NCBI GenBank assembly: GCA_934476075.1
Contig: CAKSNH010000029.1
Span: 1 to 19,424, forward strand
DNA: 19,424 nucleotides
From: an uncultured Clostridia bacterium
Lineage (GTDB): Bacteria; Bacillota; Clostridia; UBA1381
Direction of reading: 5' to 3'
The notes under the pieces were generated by a model. The model was not told the DNA's origin. It did no database searches and saw only the letters and a list, made by a program, of their open reading frames with translations. A program made the position numbers and the translations under genes. This document shows, one piece after another, positions 8,430 through 14,745 of this stretch (its first letter is position 1; each line of letters begins with the position of its first letter).

Positions 8430-9101
8430 ATGGAAGGAAAGGCGGATTATACCGCAAAGGCGAAATTGGGGAAAAAGAGCAGAACAAAGGCGATAGTGAT
8501 TATTGCGGTGATTTCATTATTTGTCGCACTGGGGGTATTTTTGACGGTGTGCAATATATTTGTGGGGAAATATTTGTTTTGCATAGGTTATCTGATAGCA
8601 TCGGTTTTGGGGCTGTGCTATGTTGTTATTGAGATTAATTCGATTTTTGCCACATTTTTGGCAACCGATAAGAAACATATTTATATGAAAAATTGGGTAA
8701 ACGGCTTTGTTCCGTTCAATTTAAAACATAAATTGGGCTTTGTGCGTGAATTTATACCGGCAAAGACCACAACCGTGGAGATAAAGATGGCGGACGTGAA
8801 AGAATGTATGATGGGGTCGTCATCGTTTTTGAAAAGGCATTGCGGTGATAACAAGAATTTTATTGATAAGATTACCGATTTTGAAAAAATGGGAGTTGTC
8901 AATAAGTCACGCATTAAGCGTATGGATTATTTCTATATTGAAACCAAAAGCGGTGAATCGTGCTTTATGCCGGTAACGGGCTTTGATGAGGACGAGCTTG
9001 CACAGATTGTATATCAGATTGAGAAAAGCAGTAAAATTGAGGTAAGATGCAATAATCATGATATTGTAAAAAAGTGCGAACTGCTGAAAATGAAGATATG
9101 A
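8430..9101 (+). CDS. Small two-helix membrane protein, function unknown
   Basis: 223 residues from the ATG at 8430, preceded by AAAGAGAGGA (8415-8424). A basic N-terminus (KAKLGKKSRTK) leads into two hydrophobic segments at about 21-41 and 48-68 joined by a very short turn. About 150 soluble residues follow, probably cytoplasmic by the positive-inside rule. The C-terminal part (YFYIETKSGESCFMPVTGF followed by an acidic helix) has the strand-strand-helix look of a bacterial PH-like domain, but I do not recognise the family. No terminator separates it from the next operon, whose own promoters begin 35 bp downstream. It uses GC-richer codons like the genes upstream, unlike the operon after it. 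Confidence 0.75.
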   Translation: MEGKADYTAKAKLGKKSRTKAIVIIAVISLFVALGVFLTVCNIFVGKYLFCIGYLIASVLGLCYVVIEINSIFATFLATDKKHIYMKNWVNGFVPFNLKHKLGFVREFIPAKTTTVEIKMADVKECMMGSSSFLKRHCGDNKNFIDKITDFEKMGVVNKSRIKRMDYFYIETKSGESCFMPVTGFDEDELAQIVYQIEKSSKIEVRCNNHDIVKKCELLKMKI

Positions 9102-9135
9102 AATAAAAATGTAAAATAAAAATTTAAAAAAACTA

Positions 9136-9164
9136 TTGGAATTTTTGCGGTTGTATGTTATAAT
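9136..9164 (+). promoter_or_regulatory. Promoter P1 of the dockerin-cohesin-SLH operon
   Basis: TTGGAA (9136-9141), a 17-bp spacer and TATAAT (9159-9164), with an extended -10 TG at 9156-9157. A transcript from here would have a leader of about 270 nt before the ATG at 9443. Confidence 0.7.
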
Positions 9165-9268
9165 GAATACATAGACGTTAATTTTATATATTTACATATT
9201 GTAGATTGAAAAAACAATCAATTATTTATGCAATTTGCACAAAAGGGTATAGTGTATGTTATATTTAA

Positions 9269-9296
9269 TTGACAAAAAATTGAGTTTATTTATAAA
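9269..9296 (+). promoter_or_regulatory. Promoter P2 of the dockerin-cohesin-SLH operon
   Basis: A perfect TTGACA (9269-9274) is followed after 16 bp by TATAAA (9291-9296). It is the second of three stacked promoter-like sites ahead of the dockerin gene. Confidence 0.6.
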
Positions 9297-9301
9297 ATAA
9301 A

Positions 9302-9330
9302 TTGAATTTTTATTAAAAAGGGTTTATAAT
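9302..9330 (+). promoter_or_regulatory. Promoter P3 of the dockerin-cohesin-SLH operon
   Basis: TTGAAT (9302-9307), a 17-bp spacer and TATAAT (9325-9330). The predicted leader is about 105 nt. The surrounding sequence is very AT-rich, which raises the chance of accidental matches, but the spacing is optimal. Confidence 0.6.
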
Positions 9331-9442
9331 GTGTGATATATGAATGTATGTCATATGGGCGTTTATATTTTGTATAACGCACAAATAAAAGTATACAAAG
9401 TATGCAAAGAAAAATATTTTTTTAGAAAAGGGGTAAAAAACA

Positions 9443-10051
9443 ATGAAAAAATCATTAAACAAAGTAATCGTAACTCTTGCTGCGGTAACAGCATTGACAG
9501 CTGCAATGGCAGTTACAGCATCAGCTGCGGTTGTAACAGACCAAAGCACAACAGACGGTAAGACAACAATTACTGCTAACGTAACAGGTAAAGCTGCAAA
9601 CGAACAAGTAACAATGTTGGTTTTGAAACCGACTGCTAACACAACAGACGGTATTTCAGAAGATGAAATCGCTTACATTGACCAAAAGGCTGCCGATGCA
9701 GACGGTAAAGTTACATTTACAATGCCTATCGGTACAACAACAGCAAATGAAAAGTATGCGTTGCTAAGCGGCAGTACATCAGCAACAGCAGCTGACACAG
9801 GCGAAGTTGTAATTCCTGGTAATACAACTGTGATTAAGTATGGTGATGTAACAGGCGACGATAAGATTATGGTTAATGACGCTGTTAAAGTTTTGGATTA
9901 TATAGCAGAAAATATTGAGTTGACAGATGCTGAAAAACTTTGTGCAGATGTAACAAAAGATAGCAAAATCATGGTTAATGATGCTGTTGAAATCTTGAAG
10001 TACATAGCTGAAGAAGATGTGAGCTTTGATACGTCATGGATGAAGAAATAA
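9443..10051 (+). CDS. Secreted protein with a C-terminal type I dockerin-like domain
   Basis: 202 residues. The signal peptide is MKKSLNKVIVTLAAVTALTA and on, with cleavage probably after ASA (residue 28). Residues about 30-125 form a beta-rich Ig-like domain (VTMLVLKPTANT, DGKVTFTMP). Residues 133-195 hold two calcium-loop/helix repeats, GDVTGDDKIMVNDAVKVLDY and ADVTKDSKIMVNDAVEILKY. Loop positions 1, 5 and 12 are Asp in both (135, 139, 146 and 169, 173, 180). Positions 10-11, which often set cohesin choice, are Val-Asn in both, suggesting a symmetric, dual-mode dockerin. No catalytic domain is visible, so it is a structural or adaptor piece. The ATG has AAAAGGGG at 9426-9433. It is the first gene of a three-gene unit; the next protein carries cohesin-like domains, its probable partner. 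Confidence 0.85.
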   Translation: MKKSLNKVIVTLAAVTALTAAMAVTASAAVVTDQSTTDGKTTITANVTGKAANEQVTMLVLKPTANTTDGISEDEIAYIDQKAADADGKVTFTMPIGTTTANEKYALLSGSTSATAADTGEVVIPGNTTVIKYGDVTGDDKIMVNDAVKVLDYIAENIELTDAEKLCADVTKDSKIMVNDAVEILKYIAEEDVSFDTSWMKK

Positions 10052-10121
10052 GAATATTTTGATTATAAAAAAGCAATTTTTTAATAATAAAATTTATTCA
10101 TTTTTGAAGGGAGAAAAATAA

Positions 10122-11897
10122 ATGAGAAAGACAAAGAAAGTGCTTTCTGTAATTTGTGCCTTGGCAATGATTTTCTCAATGTTCAGTGCATTTACAATTG
10201 CAAAAGCCGATTCAGTAGTAGGATTTAAAGTAACTGTTGTAGACGACACTACTTCTACGACAGATGGTGGTCAGGCAACTGTTAATTTCAGTATAACAGG
10301 TGTTAGTCAAATTAAGGGTGTGCAAATCAAATTGCCTTTGGCAAGCACAGGTTTGACATCTGCAAAAGCAGACATTACAATTGCTGATAAGTTGAAGAAT
10401 GCAGATGGTTCATCAACATCTACAAACTTCTCGGCAAAGGGTACAGCAATAGCAGTATGGAGTAATGCAACTCCTGTAGAAATTACAGAAGATGATGTAC
10501 TTGTGTCAGTTAAAGTAACAGCTGAAACAAAACTTGCAGCGAAGGCAGCGATTGAAATTTTGGCTGATGATTCAATGATTACAGCAGGTGATGATGCGTC
10601 ATATACAGGTACACAATTAACAAATGATACAGTTGAAATTGGTGTAGTTAAAGCTTCAGTTGGATTTACAAATGAGGTTGTAGCATCATCAGTAAAAGTT
10701 GGTGACAAAGTAACAGTTAACTTTAAGGCTGACGGTGTTACATCAATTAAAGGTATTCAAATTAAACTTCCTGTAAATACAACATATTTTGATTGTTCTA
10801 AAGCAGACGTTACAATTGCTAGTAAGTTGAAGGATGCAGATGGTTCATCAACATCTACAAACTTCTCGGCAAAGGGTACAGCAATAGCAGTATGGAGTAA
10901 TGCAACTCCTGTAGAAATTACAGCAGATGATATTTTGGCAACAGTTGTTCTAACAGTTAAAGCAGAATTGCCGAGTGACATTAAGATGAGTGTTTTAACT
11001 GATGATTCAATGATTACAGCAGGTGATGATGCATCATACACTAGTGATACAATTTTTGCTGATGATGTAGTTGTCAGTGCAACACCTGCTACAACATACA
11101 CAGTAACAGTTGCAGATGCTGAAAACGGTACAGTAACAGTTGACAAGGCAACAGCTGCTGAAAATGATAAAGTAACAATCACAGCAACACCTAGCGAAGG
11201 TTATGAAATTGACACAATCACAGTTACAGATGCAGACAATAAAGCAGTAACAGTAGCAGATGACAACACATTCACAATGCCTGCTAAGAATGTAACAGTA
11301 AAAGTTACATTTAAGGTTTCAGGCGGCAGCACAGAAGATGCTTATAAGCTAACAGTTAGTGCTTCAAATGCAACAGTAACATTGAAAGATGCTGATAATA
11401 ATATAGTTAAATCAGGCGCAAGCGTAAAAGTTGGTACAGTTCTTACAGTAACAGTAGAACCTAATACAAACTACACAGTATCAGCAGTTAAGTTCAATAA
11501 CGAAACTTTGACAGCTAACGAAGATGGTACATACACAATTACAATGCCTAATAAGGTATCTTCATTGTCAGTAACAACAACAAAGAATTCTTCATATGAA
11601 TTCACAGCTGATGTTGATAAGACAGCCGGCACAAAGATTGGTACAAAGTATGAAGTAACATTTACAGATAATGCTTCATTCACAGGCACAAAGCATGACA
11701 AGTTTGATGTAGTTGTTCAAGTTTACAATTCATCAAAAGTTGCAGCCGGTTACATGATTTTCAAGGATGTAACAACAACTGATACAGTAACATTCTATAT
11801 TCCAAAGAATTCAACAGCATCAGTAAACTTTGTTGACGAACTTAATGATAGCAGCAATTCACTAGGTAATGTAATTGCACAAAAGGTTTCAAAATAA
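10122..11897 (+). CDS. Secreted scaffoldin-like protein with two cohesin-like domains
   Basis: 591 residues. A signal peptide ends at AKA (residue 29). Two homologous domains follow, about 33-178 and 180-323. Each has the order seen in cohesins: an opening strand, a GDKVTVNF-type strand, SIKGIQIKLP, a central AVWSNATPVEI, then DDILATVVLTV and a closing strand. Next come two InlB-like or bacterial Ig-like repeats (about 324-402, with NGTVTVDKATAAENDKVTI and FTMPAKNVTVKV; about 405-485), then a C-terminal domain (486-591) I do not recognise. No LPXTG, SLH or dockerin is present, so its own link to the cell is unclear. The ATG has GAAGGGAG at 10106-10113. Residues 93-122 and 238-267 are identical even in DNA. 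The cohesin call rests on pattern and on the dockerin gene next door; a generic Ig-like adhesin is the alternative. Confidence 0.75.
   Translation: MRKTKKVLSVICALAMIFSMFSAFTIAKADSVVGFKVTVVDDTTSTTDGGQATVNFSITGVSQIKGVQIKLPLASTGLTSAKADITIADKLKNADGSSTSTNFSAKGTAIAVWSNATPVEITEDDVLVSVKVTAETKLAAKAAIEILADDSMITAGDDASYTGTQLTNDTVEIGVVKASVGFTNEVVASSVKVGDKVTVNFKADGVTSIKGIQIKLPVNTTYFDCSKADVTIASKLKDADGSSTSTNFSAKGTAIAVWSNATPVEITADDILATVVLTVKAELPSDIKMSVLTDDSMITAGDDASYTSDTIFADDVVVSATPATTYTVTVADAENGTVTVDKATAAENDKVTITATPSEGYEIDTITVTDADNKAVTVADDNTFTMPAKNVTVKVTFKVSGGSTEDAYKLTVSASNATVTLKDADNNIVKSGASVKVGTVLTVTVEPNTNYTVSAVKFNNETLTANEDGTYTITMPNKVSSLSVTTTKNSSYEFTADVDKTAGTKIGTKYEVTFTDNASFTGTKHDKFDVVVQVYNSSKVAAGYMIFKDVTTTDTVTFYIPKNSTASVNFVDELNDSSNSLGNVIAQKVSK
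10399..10488 (+). repeat. 90-bp perfect repeat within cohesin-like domain 1
   Basis: This 90-bp stretch is identical to 10834-10923, an in-frame offset of 435 bp (145 codons). Flanking sequence of the two domains is much less alike, including synonymous differences, so the identity points to recent gene conversion or a local duplication. Confidence 0.9.
10834..10923 (+). repeat. 90-bp perfect repeat within cohesin-like domain 2
   Basis: Identical to 10399-10488. It encodes the strand pair centred on AVWSNATPVEI, in the middle of the cohesin-like fold. A second, shorter shared stretch (GATGATTCAATGATTACAGC) follows in both domains, at about 10565 and 11000. Confidence 0.9.
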
Positions 11898-11912
11898 TAG
11901 TAAACAGATAAA

Positions 11913-11945
11913 GTATATAGCGGGGATAAAATCCCCGCCATATAC
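11913..11945 (+). other. Intercistronic hairpin between cohesin and SLH genes
   Basis: GTATATAGCGGGGA (11913-11926) pairs with TCCCCGCCATATAC (11932-11945) over 14 bp with a single A-C mismatch, around a TAAAA loop. No T tract follows (ATAAGACAGGG instead), and the SLH gene's ribosome binding site begins 9 bp later. It is therefore more likely an RNA processing or stability element, or a leaky terminator, that sets the ratio of the two proteins. Confidence 0.7.
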
Positions 11946-11953
11946 ATAAGACA

Positions 11954-11960
11954 GGGAGGT
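11954..11960 (+). promoter_or_regulatory. Ribosome binding site that supports a TTG start
   Basis: GGGAGGT lies 7 bp before TTG 11968. The protein read from this TTG starts with a normal signal peptide, and no in-frame ATG exists before its hydrophobic core, so TTG is the start. Confidence 0.8.
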
Positions 11961-11967
11961 TTGTCAT

Positions 11968-13284
11968 TTGAAGAACAAAAAGACAATTAGCTTTTTGCTG
12001 GTTATGGCAATGATTTTCTCATTTGTTTGCCCTGCGTTTGCTGCAACATCAACAACTGTTAAAACAAACGCCTCTTCTTATAAGTGGGGTAGTACTGTTA
12101 CTATTTCAGGTAAAGCAGAGGAAGCTCAAATGTTTAAAATCACAAGTCCGGCCGGCGTGATTTTAGTATTGGATTCTGTTGAACCAAGTTCATCAGGTTC
12201 ATATTCAGAAAAAGTAACTCTACCATCAGCAGCAGGTAACAACTGGGTGCTTGGTGAGTATACAGTATATGTAGGCAATGACGACAGCAATGCCACAACA
12301 AAATTTAAAATTGAATCAAGCAAGAGTAATGGCGGAAGTTCAGGCGGTAGCTCAGGTGGCGGCGGCGGTATCATAATTCCTAACACAGGTAATCTTGGTA
12401 CAACAGGCACAATCACAGCTGTACTAAATCCAAACCAATACGGTTCATACGGTACAGATGCTGCTAATGTAAAAGTTACAGGTACAAAACTATCTGATAA
12501 CACATTCTCAGTAAAGGCTGCTATTAATGGTACAGAATATGTTTCATTCGATGGTTATGACCCAATCATGGTTAAGATACCTTACAATGCAACAATCGCT
12601 GATACATACAAACTTGTAGTTCTTGATTCTAACAATAATGTAGTTCCAAGAAGTTTCTATAAGAACGGTTATATGTACATGGCAACATCAAATGTTGGCG
12701 GTATCTTCACAATCGCTGCTATTGATAAGTCATTCAACGATGTAACACAAGACTGGGCAGTAGAAGCTATTAAAGCTTTGGCAGCTCGTAACGTTATCAA
12801 CGGTGTTGGTGACGATAACTTCGACCCTGAAAATGTCGTAACAAGAGCTCAATTCGTTAAGATGATTACAGCTATGTTCGATGTATTGGATTATTCAGCA
12901 GTCGGCACATTTACTGATGTTGCAAATGACGCTTGGTATGCTCCATACGTTGCAACAGCTCAAAAGCTAGGCATCACATTGGGTTATGAAGACGGCACAT
13001 TCAGACCGGACGCTTCTATCACAAGAGAAGAAATGTGTGCAATGCTATATCGTGCAGCTGATGTATTGTCAGTACAACTTACAGCAACAACAGGCGAATC
13101 AACATTCAATGATGATGCTGCAATTTCTGATTATGCTAAGTCTGCAATCTATGCAATGCAACGTGCAGATATTATCCACGGTGTTGGCGACAACAGATTT
13201 GACCCACAAGGTATTTCTACAAGAGCTCAAGCTGCTGTAGCTATCTACAATATGTTCAAAGTTTCTATGAATTTGGCTGTTTGA
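11968..13284 (+). CDS. Cell-surface protein with three C-terminal SLH repeats
   Basis: 438 residues, TTG start. A signal peptide ends at AFA (residue 25). Residues about 26-112 form an Ig-like or macroglobulin-like domain (YKWGSTVTISGKAEEAQMF, GEYTVYVG). A Ser/Gly linker (about 113-135) leads to a second beta-rich domain (about 140-250). Three SLH repeats follow: about 254-305 (FNDVTQDWAVEAIKAL), 312-370 (FTDVANDAWYAPYVATAQKL) and 376-432 (ISDYAKSAIYAMQRADIIHG), with conserved TRAQ/TREE turns. SLH repeats bind pyruvylated secondary wall polymer, so this is a wall-anchored protein. It carries no visible cohesin or dockerin; its two beta domains could contact the scaffoldin-like protein, but that is inference. 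Codon use matches the two genes upstream (ACA, GCT, GTA rich), as in strongly expressed S-layer-type genes. A terminator follows. Confidence 0.92.
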   Translation: MKNKKTISFLLVMAMIFSFVCPAFAATSTTVKTNASSYKWGSTVTISGKAEEAQMFKITSPAGVILVLDSVEPSSSGSYSEKVTLPSAAGNNWVLGEYTVYVGNDDSNATTKFKIESSKSNGGSSGGSSGGGGGIIIPNTGNLGTTGTITAVLNPNQYGSYGTDAANVKVTGTKLSDNTFSVKAAINGTEYVSFDGYDPIMVKIPYNATIADTYKLVVLDSNNNVVPRSFYKNGYMYMATSNVGGIFTIAAIDKSFNDVTQDWAVEAIKALAARNVINGVGDDNFDPENVVTRAQFVKMITAMFDVLDYSAVGTFTDVANDAWYAPYVATAQKLGITLGYEDGTFRPDASITREEMCAMLYRAADVLSVQLTATTGESTFNDDAAISDYAKSAIYAMQRADIIHGVGDNRFDPQGISTRAQAAVAIYNMFKVSMNLAV

Positions 13285-13362
13285 TTTTAAATAATCATTC
13301 ATACAATTTATAGCTGATTTGAAATATTTAAGTCGGATAATTTAATTTAACTATAATTAGCT

Positions 13363-13403
13363 GTATAGTGAAGTCGGTAATTCGGCTTCATTATACGGCT
13401 TTT
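13363..13403 (+). terminator. Intrinsic terminator of the dockerin-cohesin-SLH operon
   Basis: GTATAGTGAAGTCG (13363-13376) pairs with CGGCTTCATTATAC (13383-13396) over 14 bp with two G-T wobbles, and a short T run (GGCTTTTTG) follows. Confidence 0.85.
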
Positions 13404-13436
13404 TGTGGTTATAAGACAATAAATTATGCAGCTAAC

Positions 13437-13793
13437 AGTGGTCCGGTATTGAAATGAGTAATTGAAGTAAGTAATAGTGGTCAGTGGTTGGAATGGGTAA
13501 TCAAAGAAAGTAATTGCGGATAGTGGTTGGAATGGGTAATCAAAGAAAGTAATTGCGGATAGTGGTTGGAATGAGCAATCAAAGAAAGTAATTGCGGATA
13601 GTGTTGGAATGGGTAATCAAAGAGAGTAATTGCGGATAGTGGTTGGAGTTAGCAATCAAAGAAAGTAATTGCGGATAGTGGTTGGAATGAGCAATCAAAG
13701 AAAGTAATTGCGGATAGTGGTTGGAATGGGTAATTAAAGAGAGTAGTTGCGGATAGTGGTTGAAATGGGTAGGTAGAGAGCAATTATAGTGAT
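13437..13793. repeat. 39-bp minisatellite, seven full copies plus degenerate ends
   Basis: The unit AGTGGTTGGAATGGGTAATC + AAAGAAAGTAATTGCGGAT is 39 bp. Full copies start at 13483, 13522, 13561, 13600 (38 bp, one G lost), 13638, 13677 and 13716. A degenerate copy of 46 bp lies before (13437-13482) and a decayed one after (13755-13793). All plus-strand frames meet a stop in each unit, and the 38-bp copy breaks the two frames that stay open on the minus strand, so it is not coding. The whole gap 13285-14052 otherwise holds only the operon terminator. Confidence 0.9.
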
Positions 13794-14052
13794 ATATTTA
13801 TATGTGCGGACGATGTCGGCAAGGATTTTATTGGATATGTATATATATGCTACATTTGATATATCTGATACAGCCGATACATTGGTATGGTGAACAATAT
13901 ATTTCGATTAATCATATGCGTTTGGTCAGATATAAATATATCAAAAATGAGAATAATACAAAAAGGCATTGCATTATGTGCATTATGAACCGATATTTTA
14001 AGTATAAAGCGGATAATATTCGGGGAAAAGCATAATAAACAGGAGGATTGAA

Positions 14053-14727
14053 ATGGTTAATATAGGCAATGATTGGGACGAACTATTGAAGGACGAGTTC
14101 AAGTCAGAATATTATCTGCGGCTTCGCCAATTTCTGAAACAGGAATATTTTACTCACAAGATACACCCCGATATGTACGATATTTTCAATGCACTCAAAT
14201 GGACATCATATTCCGACACGAAAATCGTAATTTTCGGACAAGACCCGTACCATGGCGAAAATCAGGCACACGGACTGGCGTTCTCGGTACAAAAGGGTGT
14301 GCAGATTCCTCCGTCACTGCTTAATATTTACAAGGAACTCCAAAACGAATTGGGACTATATATTCCAAACAACGGTTATCTGGAAAAATGGGCAAGGCAG
14401 GGTGTGTTACTGCTAAATTCCGCACTTACGGTGCGTGACGGATTGGCAAATTCACACCGCAATAAAGGCTGGGAACAATTCACAAACAAAGTAACCTCGC
14501 TTTTGAATGAACGCACCGACCCTGTTATATTCATGCTTTGGGGTTCTAATGCAAAGGAAAAAGCCGCACTTATCACAAATCCTAACCACAAGATATTATC
14601 GAGCGTACACCCAAGCCCGTTATCGGCGAGCAGAGGCTTTTTCGGCTGCGGACACTTCAAAACCGCCAACGAAATGCTTATCGGTATGGGCAAGACTCCT
14701 ATCGACTGGCAGATTGAAAATATATAG
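14053..14727 (+). CDS. ung: Uracil-DNA glycosylase, family 1
   Basis: 224 residues, the usual family length. It removes uracil from DNA, arising from cytosine deamination or dUTP misincorporation, as the first step of base excision repair in the cytoplasm. The water-activating loop GQDPYH is intact, with the catalytic Asp64, followed by GLAFSV. The DNA-intercalation loop HPSPLS contains the conserved His186. The start ATG is preceded by AGGAGG at 14041-14046. It is the first gene of a tight run with polA (18-bp gap), rnhA and a dus gene, and Ung and DNA polymerase I act in the same repair route. I see no clear promoter between 13794 and 14052, although one must lie there or further upstream. 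Confidence 0.97.
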   Translation: MVNIGNDWDELLKDEFKSEYYLRLRQFLKQEYFTHKIHPDMYDIFNALKWTSYSDTKIVIFGQDPYHGENQAHGLAFSVQKGVQIPPSLLNIYKELQNELGLYIPNNGYLEKWARQGVLLLNSALTVRDGLANSHRNKGWEQFTNKVTSLLNERTDPVIFMLWGSNAKEKAALITNPNHKILSSVHPSPLSASRGFFGCGHFKTANEMLIGMGKTPIDWQIENI

Positions 14728-14745
14728 CATTGAAAGGACTATTCT

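Noticed and set aside
9165..9442. Possible riboswitch in the long operon leader
   Set aside because: The leader is very AT-rich with no strong stem or known aptamer core; two further promoters within it explain its length better.
13437..13793. Possible CRISPR array
   Set aside because: The 39-bp units follow each other directly with no unique spacers between them, and no cas genes are nearby.
13802..14035. Plus-strand open frame of 77 residues before ung
   Set aside because: No good ribosome binding site, rich in Ile, Tyr, Cys and Met as expected from AT-rich non-coding DNA, and starts just after the decaying end of the minisatellite.
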